The translations under genes and the position numbers were made by a program. The notes under the pieces are model-generated. The model did no database searches, was not told the origin of the DNA, and saw only the letters and a program-made list of their open reading frames with translations. From a virus: 49,784 bases of DNA. Shown in pieces: positions 31,559-39,747 of the stretch (the first letter of the stretch is position 1; each line of letters starts with the position of its first letter). The stretch spans positions 1 to 49,784 of the IMG/VR virus record IMGVR_UViG_3300035660_000378. One strand, written 5' to 3'.

Positions 31559-31593
31559 GTCATCATCATAGCACAAAAGACGACTTGGGTCAA

Positions 31594-32271
31594 TTATCCC
31601 ACCGTGGGTCGAATAAACCTGCCCGATTCCAACATCCAGCGGATATCGGCATTTTCCCTGCGATAGATAAGCGTCGCCAGCTCGGGCGACGCCAGCGTAT
31701 CTGCCCATGCACTCTGCCCCTGCTTCATCCAGCGGGACGACAGGGCAATAGCAGTCTCCTTGATCACCGGCGGCACGGTCAGAGCATAGCCCCACCGGGA
31801 GGTCGCCCTCACGGTAGGCACGGCATGTGAATAACCCTCCCCGCTAGGCCTGAAACCGCGCAGTCCGGTATAGACGCTCGAGGTAAAGACGGAATAATCC
31901 CCGTTCGGGTCGCACATGATTCCGGTATAGGGAAGGCGGTTGAAGTCGGGGTTTTCCACATCCCCGCTGAATGGGATCCAGTCCGTCCCCGCCCAGGCAA
32001 CATAAGTCGTATCCGACGGGCTGTCCTTCACCTCAACCAGGGAAATCGCGGCGCATTCGTCGATCCTCTGCCAGGCTTTCCCGCTTCCAGAAAATATCCT
32101 GGCAACCCCGACAGCGGGCGCAAGGAATCCATCCGGGCGGTTACAGAAGTTGTCGATCCCCTGGCTCACCGCCTCGATTAAAACCGTCAGGGCAGCGTCG
32201 GATCCCGAACCCGTTACCCCAGTCTTGTCGATCTGTGTCCTAAGTTCAATAGGACTGCAATATTGCGTCAT
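31594..32271 (-). CDS. Head-tail connector (gp6-like adaptor)
   Basis: The 225-residue protein begins MTQYCSPIELRTQIDKTG. The N-terminal helices (ALTVLIEAVSQGIDNFCNR) followed by a beta region with CxPNG-type turns fit the gp6/gp15 adaptor that docks under the portal. GGAG precedes the ATG. It is the first structural gene after the glycan island and resumes the head-to-tail gene order interrupted at 42.7 kb. Confidence 0.7.
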   Translation of the reverse strand: MTQYCSPIELRTQIDKTGVTGSGSDAALTVLIEAVSQGIDNFCNRPDGFLAPAVGVARIFSGSGKAWQRIDECAAISLVEVKDSPSDTTYVAWAGTDWIPFSGDVENPDFNRLPYTGIMCDPNGDYSVFTSSVYTGLRGFRPSGEGYSHAVPTVRATSRWGYALTVPPVIKETAIALSSRWMKQGQSAWADTLASPELATLIYRRENADIRWMLESGRFIRPTVG

Positions 32272-32274
32272 GAT

Positions 32275-32886
32275 TTACTCCTTCCTCCAAGTCGAACATG
32301 TTGGTATCCCGTTGGCTTTCTGGAACTCATCCACTGCCAGCCTGCAACCCGGCCATGCATCGTAGTCGTCCACGATTACTATGCCGCCTGGGACGACCAG
32401 CGGGTAAAGCCATTTCAGGGTGTCCATTGTCGGCCGGTACCAATCAACGTCAACATGCAAAACGGCGATGTATTTGATGTTCGGGATGCAGGTCGGAAGC
32501 GTCTCGGAGATCCAACCCGGGATAATATGAATATTTTTTCCCGGAACCTGGGCCAGGTTTAATACTTCCTTGACCATCTTGAAGCTTCCCTTACACCAAC
32601 CGTCAGGCGCGACATGCCTGGAAACCCACTGCGACATTGCCCGACCTCCATCCTCGGCAGTCGGTTCAGGCAACCCCTCGAAACTGTCGAACATCCACAG
32701 GTGGCGCTTCTTCCCGGCCGCGTGCCAGAGGACGGCCGCGCTTCCCCCGTTCGCCACGCCGCACTCCACCACCGCGCCGGGGATCGTTTGCATTCCACGA
32801 CAATTCTCAAACAGACTTTCCAGCCCCAGCCGCGAAATCCCGGAATACTTTCTGCAAATCCCGATTACCTGGTCTCTGGTAAGCAC
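32275..32886 (-). CDS. TylF/macrocin O-methyltransferase-like protein
   Basis: The 203-residue protein has VECGVANGGSAAVLWHAAG (SAM-binding loop), MFDSFEGLPEPT, LHVDVDWYRPTMDTL and VIVDDYDAWPGC. That is the TylF family pattern, which methylates sugar hydroxyls in a metal-dependent way. The start is a GTG at 32886 with AGGAGAG upstream, overlapping the preceding methyltransferase by 22 bases. It is the last gene of the glycan island, so its substrate is probably a sugar made or attached by the neighbouring enzymes. Confidence 0.85.
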   Translation of the reverse strand: MLTRDQVIGICRKYSGISRLGLESLFENCRGMQTIPGAVVECGVANGGSAAVLWHAAGKKRHLWMFDSFEGLPEPTAEDGGRAMSQWVSRHVAPDGWCKGSFKMVKEVLNLAQVPGKNIHIIPGWISETLPTCIPNIKYIAVLHVDVDWYRPTMDTLKWLYPLVVPGGIVIVDDYDAWPGCRLAVDEFQKANGIPTCSTWRKE

Positions 32887-33530
32887 AGTTTCTCTCCTGC
32901 CTTCTTCCGCCAGCCGATCATCCCGATCAGTTCGTCGTCCACCACCAATATATCGGGTTCGCGCGCCGATTTCAAGACTTCCATCACCCGGTAGACCGGC
33001 GGGCAGGCACGGGCGGCCTCGCTGGGCGAGTAGTCGTGGAAAAGCATAACCCCGCCCGGCTCCAGTCTATCCCACCAGGGCAAATCCCTTGCCACTTGCT
33101 TGTGATCGCCGTCAACGAAGATGAAGCAGAACGGCGGGCCGGCATACACTTCCAGATAATCCCATGATGAGGCGCATTTTACCTCAATGTTCGGATAGGT
33201 TTTCAGGTTTTCGACCGCCTTGTCGTACTCCCAGGCGGTCGAGTTGAGGGTCAGGATATGCGCCTGCGGAGCGGCCTCGGCCATCACCGCCGCCGTGTAG
33301 CCGTAGTACGTCCCGATCTCCAGGATGTTTGACCCGGGAAAGTCGTAGCCCCGGATCAGGAGGTATAGCACCGTCGCCTGGTACTCGAACACGCTCCCCT
33401 TCCATCTCAGCGGATGCAATTTTTGCAGGATGCCATTGACGTCCGGGTAATGCGCCTCTACCCACACCAGGATTTCAGCTTTGGGAACGCCGGTTATAGC
33501 GATCCGGTTTGCCATCACTTCTATAGCCAT
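32865..33530 (-). CDS. Class I SAM-dependent methyltransferase
   Basis: The protein is about 221 residues from the ATG at 33530 (a GTG at 33551 is possible). It shows ILEIGTYYGYTAAVMAEAAP (motif I), FIFVDGDHKQVARDL and PGGVMLFHDYSP, the Methyltransf_24 pattern. It overlaps both neighbours. With the TylF-like gene it gives the island two methyltransferases in tandem, suggesting a multiply methylated sugar. Confidence 0.85.
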   Translation of the reverse strand: MAIEVMANRIAITGVPKAEILVWVEAHYPDVNGILQKLHPLRWKGSVFEYQATVLYLLIRGYDFPGSNILEIGTYYGYTAAVMAEAAPQAHILTLNSTAWEYDKAVENLKTYPNIEVKCASSWDYLEVYAGPPFCFIFVDGDHKQVARDLPWWDRLEPGGVMLFHDYSPSEAARACPPVYRVMEVLKSAREPDILVVDDELIGMIGWRKKAGEKLCLPETR

Positions 33531-33718
33531 AATCTCATCATGTCTTTCCACTTCACATTGATTTCATACGATCTATAGTAGGAATCCCGCCATCTGTTGG
33601 ACGTCTTGCGCCACTCGCCAATTATCACTTTGCAGGATTTTAGGGTAATTAGTGCGGCGAATATGAAGCCCAACAGAAATGCGCACAGGGCGATCAGGAC
33701 AATATATTCTATCCCCAT
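33521..33718 (-). CDS. Small single-pass membrane protein in glycan island
   Basis: The 65-residue protein, MGIEYIVLIALCAFLLGF, has an N-terminal membrane segment (about residues 5-27) and a basic cytoplasmic tail rich in Arg, Lys, Tyr and Trp. It overlaps the large glycosyltransferase upstream and the methyltransferase downstream, so it is translated with them and could tether a complex to the membrane. Not recognised. Confidence 0.55.
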   Translation of the reverse strand: MGIEYIVLIALCAFLLGFIFAALITLKSCKVIIGEWRKTSNRWRDSYYRSYEINVKWKDMMRLWL

Positions 33719-35958
33719 AGCACGCCCGCCCTTCTCATCTCCTTGATCATCTTTCCTGGCACCCGCTTGGGATCGAGTTGCCCCGGATTTCGTCCCTCCC
33801 CGCCCACGGCGTTCACGTACTGGATGACCGGCGTCTCCGTCCCCAGGATCAGTCCGGTAAACTTCCCCGCCTGGCGGTCGGCGATAACCCTGGCACTGCC
33901 ATGCTTCTCGAACTCCCAGGCGCTTTCGCTTTCGTTCAGGTAAGTCAGCATGAAGTCCCGCCTCCAGATTGCCGCCTGGATCGAGGTCTGGTAAAGCGAA
34001 TCGGGATCGGCAATGATAAAATTATCTTTATCGTCAGGCAATTTATTGACGATCAACTCCATGTGCGGACGTTTCGCCACATCGCCTGACAGGTCGATCT
34101 TCACAATTCGGGGATCTTCTAGCATCAATTCCCATGCCAACTCGAACCTCGCCAAGTCAACCCTGGCGGTCAGGAGATAATCGTCGAGCATAAAGACGAA
34201 CTGTTCCGGCGCATAAATGTCAACCCAGGCCCTGATCCCGCCCGACCAGGAATAATCCGCCTGGTAGCCGATGGAATTATTCGAAAAGTTTCCAGGGAGT
34301 CCCGGCGGCCTTACATCGTACCGCAAGACCTTTACCGGCACCTTATCGCCCCAGTTTTTATTAAAGAAATACGAAAATGCAGGCAACACTTTCACATAAA
34401 GGTTGGAAGTAGCTACGATGATAAGTTCCGCTTCCTTTTGCCCCAGGACGGCCGCCTTTGCCTCTGGCGGGACAGCCATGATCACGTCCTCCATCTGGGT
34501 GATATAGTAATCTGGGAAACCCTCGCGGATCTTGGCAAATACTTGTTCAGCGGTAGGCCACTGTTTCTTATCGCTCCCCTGATTCAATTGACCCATAAAC
34601 AGGTGGTAATCATCAATCATAATATAGTGCCGGATTCCACATCTATTAACCGCCTCGAGTTCGTCCATGATCGGGCATTCGCCAGAGGTTCCGCCGCTCT
34701 TAACCGAATCGCCCAGGTAGTGAGCATCCAGCCAGAGAAGGGCTGGCTTGTCCAACATTTTCAAAATTTCAGGCAACTGTTTCCGGGAATCGCCAAAGAT
34801 GAAGTTGATGTTCGGTTTGTCCTGGTGGATTGCCGAAGTGCGGTCGTAATATTCCTTCCATCCCTCGATCGTATAAACTTTTTTGAAGTTGGCATTCGCC
34901 CAGACTGAGCTCCAACCCTTGTATGTCCCCGTTTCAACGAACGTGTCTAACTTTGCAAAGTCTCGCAAGGTAATTGCTAATTTCGGCGGTATCCATCTAT
35001 AAATATTTCCCATTTTCAGACTCCATTCTGGCAAGGCCATTACCATATTCCATCCATGCCGTCTGACCACATTATACCCAAAATAATCGTTTTGCAAAGT
35101 TTCTGCATCGCGGGCGCCTTGCCAAATAATTATAGTATCTTTAGCATACCCGTAGTATTCATACATTTCATCGAGGAATTTCTTATCAAGCTCGGCATGA
35201 TGTTCTCCTGGCTTCCATCCTCCCCACATCGCCTGGAGCAGGAAGCCATCATGCAGGCTCCGCTCCTTCGCAAACGGGACGATCCAACCCGAACCCCTGA
35301 CCGCGTTGTTTGCCCGCTTATGCTCGCAGGCGGCCCCGGAGCAGGGCAACGGCTCGATCCGCAGCCCCATTTCCTGGACTGCCAGGCACAGGGCGCTGTC
35401 ACCGTGGTAGTGGTACATGCAAGCCGGAAACCAACCTGCCTTGTCTCCAGTATCTTTTCGCAGTACTCCGAACGAAGCCATCGGGTATCGGTCCTCGTGA
35501 TTGGGCGAAGTCTCGGGCATCCTGACCACAGCCCCGCTCGGGTTGCGATAGGGAAGCGATATGATCCCTATGTCAGGGTTTGTCCTTAGCAAAATGACCG
35601 CCTCTTCCAGAATATCCCGTTTCAATTCCAGATCATCGTTGATGTAGGCGACAAACTCGCCCAGGGCGGCGTGGAAGGCGTCGTTATAAGCAGCGACTGG
35701 ACCTCGCAGTTCGCCATGCCGGATCGTCTTTATGTCGGATTGAAGCGCCAGCCATTTCAAAGTCCCGTCCGTCGATCCGCCGTCCGTGATGACGATCTCG
35801 TAGGAAAGTTTCCCGACCGCCTTGCGGATGCTACCGACGCAGTCCATGAGCATCTGCAATCTATTAAACGTTCCCAAAACTATACTTAAATCAGGCATAG
35901 GTATTGCCACCAAATTTAAAAACGCTCTGTCAGGACTGTCATAAAGCGCGCCATCCAT
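33709..35958 (-). CDS. Three-domain glycosyltransferase (GT2, methyltransferase-like, second GT)
   Basis: This is a 749-residue protein; an ATG at 35898 (start MPDLSIVLGTFNRL) is an alternative start. Residues about 21-260 are a GT2 domain with SIVLGTFNR, DGGSTDGTLKW and the metal-binding YINDDLEL. Residues about 330-490 look like a SAM methyltransferase (FVETGTYKGWSSVWA, IFGDSRKQLPEIL, LLWLDAHYLGD). Residues about 515-749 contain a further transferase-like region with FVFMLDDYLLTARVD. Fusions of this kind build and cap glycans. It is the largest protein of the island. Donor and acceptor are unknown. Confidence 0.78.
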   Translation of the reverse strand: MDGALYDSPDRAFLNLVAIPMPDLSIVLGTFNRLQMLMDCVGSIRKAVGKLSYEIVITDGGSTDGTLKWLALQSDIKTIRHGELRGPVAAYNDAFHAALGEFVAYINDDLELKRDILEEAVILLRTNPDIGIISLPYRNPSGAVVRMPETSPNHEDRYPMASFGVLRKDTGDKAGWFPACMYHYHGDSALCLAVQEMGLRIEPLPCSGAACEHKRANNAVRGSGWIVPFAKERSLHDGFLLQAMWGGWKPGEHHAELDKKFLDEMYEYYGYAKDTIIIWQGARDAETLQNDYFGYNVVRRHGWNMVMALPEWSLKMGNIYRWIPPKLAITLRDFAKLDTFVETGTYKGWSSVWANANFKKVYTIEGWKEYYDRTSAIHQDKPNINFIFGDSRKQLPEILKMLDKPALLWLDAHYLGDSVKSGGTSGECPIMDELEAVNRCGIRHYIMIDDYHLFMGQLNQGSDKKQWPTAEQVFAKIREGFPDYYITQMEDVIMAVPPEAKAAVLGQKEAELIIVATSNLYVKVLPAFSYFFNKNWGDKVPVKVLRYDVRPPGLPGNFSNNSIGYQADYSWSGGIRAWVDIYAPEQFVFMLDDYLLTARVDLARFELAWELMLEDPRIVKIDLSGDVAKRPHMELIVNKLPDDKDNFIIADPDSLYQTSIQAAIWRRDFMLTYLNESESAWEFEKHGSARVIADRQAGKFTGLILGTETPVIQYVNAVGGEGRNPGQLDPKRVPGKMIKEMRRAGVLWG

Positions 35959-35983
35959 TTATGTATTCTGTTCAGGAAAAACT

Positions 35984-36973
35984 TCATATAGAATAAGTAT
36001 CACGCCACCACTGGACAACTTGCGGTATTCCTTCATTTAGTCGAATGAATTTGTGGATCCCAAATTCTGCCATATATCGGGAATTACTTAAGGTTAGATT
36101 TTCCGGTGTCCCTGCAACGCCCTTATTCTCCTCTGGTATTATCACATCCACGCCAGCAGCTTTACCGATTTCTTCCGCAACACCCCGGATAGTCGTTACT
36201 TCATCACTGGTGACATTGTAGACTTCTTGCCTGCCATAAAGCATGATTTTCAACAATAAAGTAATTCCATCCTGCATGGCGGTAAATGATCGTATCACGT
36301 TCCCGGCGTCCATTAGGCGGATAACCCCGTCCCTGACAGCCCGCTCGATGAACGATGCCCAGGAACGCCGGTCGCCAGGGCGCACTCCAGCCCCATAGAT
36401 GATCCCCGGCCTGACCGCGACGGTCGAAATCCCTCGTTGGCGGTAAAGGTAGGTGATTGCCTCCCCAAACATCTTGCCCTGGATGTAACAGGCGCGCGGA
36501 TGGTAAGGCGTGATCTGCCCGATGCTCTCCTCGGTCAACGGAAGCTCGTCTTTGCAGCCGCAATAGACCTCCGAGGATGAAATATACATAAACCTTCCCC
36601 CAGGATTGACCCGTTCCAAAAGAGCCATGACCCCGTAAGCCGATGACCGCAATGCCATCAGTGGCTCGGCCATAAAGCGCATCGGCTGGGCGTAACTCGC
36701 CGCGCTGATCACGAAATCGGCGTAGGGAAGGCGGGCGCAATCCCCAGGATTAGCAAGATCGGCGTAAACCAAATCTCCCCTTTCTAGGTAGGTTTCCGGC
36801 GCCCGGGTATGTACCACTGCCGTCACCTTTTCAATGATACCAAATTTCATCGCTTGCTCCAATGCCCTTAGGAGGTTAGAACCCAAAAGACCACTCGCTC
36901 CCGTCAGCATCACCGACCGGCCTCGCAGTGGCTCGAAATTGACGACCTCGAAAGTATCCATTATGCTATTCAT
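35984..36973 (-). CDS. NAD-dependent nucleotide-sugar epimerase/dehydratase
   Basis: The 329-residue extended SDR protein has GASGLLGSNLL (NAD-binding GxxGxxG), ISSSEVY, the YxxxK catalytic pair in CYIQGKMFGEA, and RPGIIYGAG. Enzymes of this type interconvert or dehydrate NDP-sugars. Its ATG overlaps the stop of the transketolase C-terminal gene (ATGA). Together they suggest on-site synthesis of an unusual sugar nucleotide. Confidence 0.88.
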   Translation of the reverse strand: MNSIMDTFEVVNFEPLRGRSVMLTGASGLLGSNLLRALEQAMKFGIIEKVTAVVHTRAPETYLERGDLVYADLANPGDCARLPYADFVISAASYAQPMRFMAEPLMALRSSAYGVMALLERVNPGGRFMYISSSEVYCGCKDELPLTEESIGQITPYHPRACYIQGKMFGEAITYLYRQRGISTVAVRPGIIYGAGVRPGDRRSWASFIERAVRDGVIRLMDAGNVIRSFTAMQDGITLLLKIMLYGRQEVYNVTSDEVTTIRGVAEEIGKAAGVDVIIPEENKGVAGTPENLTLSNSRYMAEFGIHKFIRLNEGIPQVVQWWRDTYSI

Positions 36974-37830
36974 TTCGCAAACTCCTCACATCTTTCCCGG
37001 ATCGCCTGGGCGCTTATCCCGGCCTCCGTTTCAAGTTTCTCTAGACTCCCGCTCTCATGCAAAATTTTCCGACTTACTCCAATCGAGACTAGGCGCGTCC
37101 CTTCTGGCAGGAATCGCAATACTTCCTCGGTCAGGACTGGGTAATACGGCTCGATCAGTACCGCTGTTTTCGTCCTTATTCTTGCCAGACGCAACCCATC
37201 GAACGGGACAACTGTATCGTAGTGGATGAAATCTAATGGCCAACCCGCGAAAGCCTGCTGCGCCGCTAGGACGATCGGCCCGACCGTGATCACCGTGAAC
37301 CAGGGCTCCTTGTCCGCATGGATCTCGTCGAACCAGACATGCCAATTACCGGATGAGAGGCGGATGTAATGGCTATTACCATCTGGCTCGTTTACCGCGC
37401 CCGCCAGGATATGGTGCAGGCGGTACTTGTCCGCGGGCAAATGGATCCGCATTCCTGGCACCTGGTACATCAGGGCTACATCCGCCGGGCAGTGGTGGGT
37501 AACGCCTTCGGCGTGATAGTCGAACGATGCCCCGACGCTGACCAGGATCGCCTTCAGCCCATTATGCCCCAGGTCGAGTTTTATCTGCTCGTATGCCCGC
37601 TCGACCAGGAACGGTGCGATGGAATGGACGATCGGGACCATGCCCGCCTTCGCCAGGCCCGCCGCCATCCCGACCATCGCCTGCTCTGATATCCCGCAGT
37701 TGAGTACATGCCCCGGGTATTTCTCAGCGGCATGCCTGAATTGCCAGACGCCGATGTCACCGAGCAAGACCATAATCCGGTCGTCCTTTGTCATCAGTTC
37801 GGCAACCGTGGAAACAAACTGGTTTCTCAT
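36970..37830 (-). CDS. Transketolase, C-terminal (PYR and C) subunit
   Basis: The 286-residue protein has the pyrimidine-binding domain of transketolase-like enzymes: LNCGISEQAMVGMAAGLAKAG (the catalytic Glu in SEQ), HSIAPFLVERAYEQIK and GASFDYHAEGVTHH. A C-terminal domain follows. The ATG overlaps the upstream N-terminal subunit gene (ATGA), so the two halves are made together and should form one enzyme. Split transketolases are common in bacterial sugar pathways but unexpected in a phage structural operon. Confidence 0.9.
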   Translation of the reverse strand: MRNQFVSTVAELMTKDDRIMVLLGDIGVWQFRHAAEKYPGHVLNCGISEQAMVGMAAGLAKAGMVPIVHSIAPFLVERAYEQIKLDLGHNGLKAILVSVGASFDYHAEGVTHHCPADVALMYQVPGMRIHLPADKYRLHHILAGAVNEPDGNSHYIRLSSGNWHVWFDEIHADKEPWFTVITVGPIVLAAQQAFAGWPLDFIHYDTVVPFDGLRLARIRTKTAVLIEPYYPVLTEEVLRFLPEGTRLVSIGVSRKILHESGSLEKLETEAGISAQAIRERCEEFAK

Positions 37831-38516
37831 CTCAGTTCCTGCATGATCTCCTGGTATTCCTGATCATTCGGCTGGCGGTGGTGCCACGCGCCAGGGTCTT
37901 TCTCCATCCGTTTCACACCTTTGCCCTTCACGGTATCCATGACCACGATCAGTGGCAGGTCATAAAGCCCGATATTCTGCGTTAGTAAACCCTGCTTCCA
38001 GCCTAAGATTTCGAACTGCGAACCATAAAATCCCTGGTGGGTAAGGTTGTTATCAACAACTGCCACTACCGGCAATTCAAGCCTCGCGGCAAGCCTTGCT
38101 GCCTCCCAGACGCTTCCCTCCTGGCACTCCCCGTCGCCCATCAGGACGTAAACGATCCCCGGCTCCTTTTTCAATCTCATCCCAAGGGCGAGACCGGCGG
38201 CGAACGCCAATCCATGCCCCAGCGATCCGCTTGAAAACTCGACGCCTTCGCAAAGAAGTCGGTCTGGGTGACCAGGCAGCCCGCCCTCCCCGAATCTATC
38301 CAGCGTCCCCTTTGATAAGATGCCCTGCTTTTCCAGAACCGCGTAAAGCGCAAGCGCGGCGTGACCCTTGCTCAGAATGAACCGGTCTTCTGGTTTCTTA
38401 TGGGCATAAACCCATTGGATGATGTCCACGCATGATAGCGAGCTGGCAATGTGACCCGCCTGTACCTTGTAAGCCACTTCGACGATCCTTCTCCGCAGAT
38501 CAAGGTTTTCGGTCAA
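37827..38516 (-). CDS. Transketolase, N-terminal (thiamine diphosphate-binding) subunit
   Basis: The 229-residue protein contains VQAGHIASSLSCVDI, FILSKGHAALALYAVLE, SGSLGHGLAFAAG and the TPP motif VLMGDGECQEGSVWEAARLA...DNN. Start appears to be TTG at 38516, overlapping the preceding stop (TTGA). The enzyme moves two-carbon units between sugars. In surface-glycan clusters such pairs can make branched or altered sugars. Here it probably feeds the adjacent epimerase and transferases. Confidence 0.9.
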   Translation of the reverse strand: MTENLDLRRRIVEVAYKVQAGHIASSLSCVDIIQWVYAHKKPEDRFILSKGHAALALYAVLEKQGILSKGTLDRFGEGGLPGHPDRLLCEGVEFSSGSLGHGLAFAAGLALGMRLKKEPGIVYVLMGDGECQEGSVWEAARLAARLELPVVAVVDNNLTHQGFYGSQFEILGWKQGLLTQNIGLYDLPLIVVMDTVKGKGVKRMEKDPGAWHHRQPNDQEYQEIMQELR

Positions 38517-39379
38517 AACCCAAACTCCTCTCGGATAATCCCTCTCAGCTGCGCCGCCCGGATCTCCCAGGTGTGGTTTTCCATGACCAGTTTATGCCCG
38601 GCATCGGCGTACCTCTCCCAACCATCGCCCCCTAGAAGTCCCCGCAGGATGTCAGGCAGTTCCGCCTTATCCCTGTATTCGACATAATGTGCGCCCAACA
38701 CCAGACCGTCGCCTGGCACTTTCGGGATAGGCGCGGTCACGATGCAGCATCGGCAGGCCATCGCGTCGAATATCCGATGTGGACGGTTGATCGGCGTCCG
38801 CGGCCAGTTAACCACGACCTTGCTCAACCCCATGTCAATGGCATAAAGGTCAAGCCCAGTTGTCCCGCTCACGTACGACCAGCCGCTGTTGGCGCAGAGT
38901 CCACTTAGATAACCACGCAGGGCGTCCCTTTCAAGGCCCCCGGCATAACCCTTGTGCGCCCCGCTACTGCACCGAAAATTGACATCGATGGATTTCCCGC
39001 TAGGGACAAATATATGGTCGTTCACGCAATAGTTCCATTGCCTAACCTTCCTGCATCCGGGAAAACGGGTCTCGCTGTCATGGTCAAGCAGAACCAGGTC
39101 AGCCCGCCGCGCCTTGTCAATCCTGGTCCTGTAGTGCAGTTCGTCCAAGGTGGAGTCAATGCTCATAAAGATCGACGGAAGCCCCCGACTGTCAGGGAAC
39201 GGCGCGCCGTCCTCCACAAACATTAGGTCATACTTGGTCGCCTGGAAATTGACCCCCGGCGTCAGGCAATCCCACGAAAATTCAGGGACTTGATAAGACC
39301 AATAACCCATATTTCGCTTGTCCCGCTCCAAGGTGGCAGGCGTCCCCTTTACCAGCAAAGCAACTTGTAAAGGTGTCAT
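38513..39379 (-). CDS. Glycosyltransferase, group 1-like
   Basis: The protein is about 288 residues from the ATG at 39379 (start MTPLQVALLVKG, AGGATGAG upstream); an ATG at 39424 is possible. The C-terminal part has NWPRTPINRPHRIFDAMACR and HTWEIRAAQL, matching Glyco_trans_1_2 proteins; the N-terminal part has FVEDGAPFPDSRGLPSIFM. It lies immediately downstream of a TnpB remnant right-end hairpin, so its upstream region was altered by that element. Substrate is unknown. Confidence 0.75.
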   Translation of the reverse strand: MTPLQVALLVKGTPATLERDKRNMGYWSYQVPEFSWDCLTPGVNFQATKYDLMFVEDGAPFPDSRGLPSIFMSIDSTLDELHYRTRIDKARRADLVLLDHDSETRFPGCRKVRQWNYCVNDHIFVPSGKSIDVNFRCSSGAHKGYAGGLERDALRGYLSGLCANSGWSYVSGTTGLDLYAIDMGLSKVVVNWPRTPINRPHRIFDAMACRCCIVTAPIPKVPGDGLVLGAHYVEYRDKAELPDILRGLLGGDGWERYADAGHKLVMENHTWEIRAAQLRGIIREEFGF

Positions 39380-39444
39380 AATCTCATCCTGATCAATTCC
39401 AAGTCCAACCATCCACGCGCGCATAAGTAAAAATCTTATGGATG

Positions 39445-39462
39445 CAGCCGGTAACCCGGCTG
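39445..39462 (-). other. IS605-type right-end hairpin of a TnpB remnant
   Basis: CAGCCGG and CCGGCTG form a perfect 7-bp stem with a TAAC loop, just downstream of the TnpB C-terminal remnant. The position and form match right-end hairpins of IS605 elements, whose transcripts form the scaffold of TnpB guide RNA. Confidence 0.55.
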
Positions 39463-39471
39463 ATGCAGGAT

Positions 39472-39747
39472 TTATACATTTCTGATACCTGCTTCCTGGT
39501 TCACAGTGAGCACTAATCTACTCAACTCCCCAGGCAATCCCCGCTTGTTTAGCGGTTTAATATATTGCGCCAAGTTTCTAGCGGCATTCAGGTCTCGATT
39601 AATTATCAACCCACATTTATCGCATTTATATGTGCGTTCATCTAACCCCAATTCATCTTTCTTGTTCCCACACTTCGGGCAAGTCCATCCAGAGCAATTG
39701 GTAATAATTTCTGGCTTTGCCGGTGGTGTCCTTTCAGGCCTATTCAT
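39472..39747 (-). pseudogene. TnpB C-terminal remnant (zinc ribbon and RuvC-III), possibly still translated
   Basis: A 91-residue ORF carries only the end of TnpB: CPKC, CDKC and NRDLNAARNLAQY (the third catalytic Asp), then LTVNQEAGIRNV. The first ~300 residues of a TnpB, with two catalytic acids, are missing, so no nuclease activity is expected. Its ATG overlaps the stop of the upstream glycosyltransferase (ATGA), giving it a coupled start. It belongs to a different TnpB subgroup from the intact copy at 14680, so it records a second insertion. It may be plain debris or a kept zinc-ribbon protein. Confidence 0.8.
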
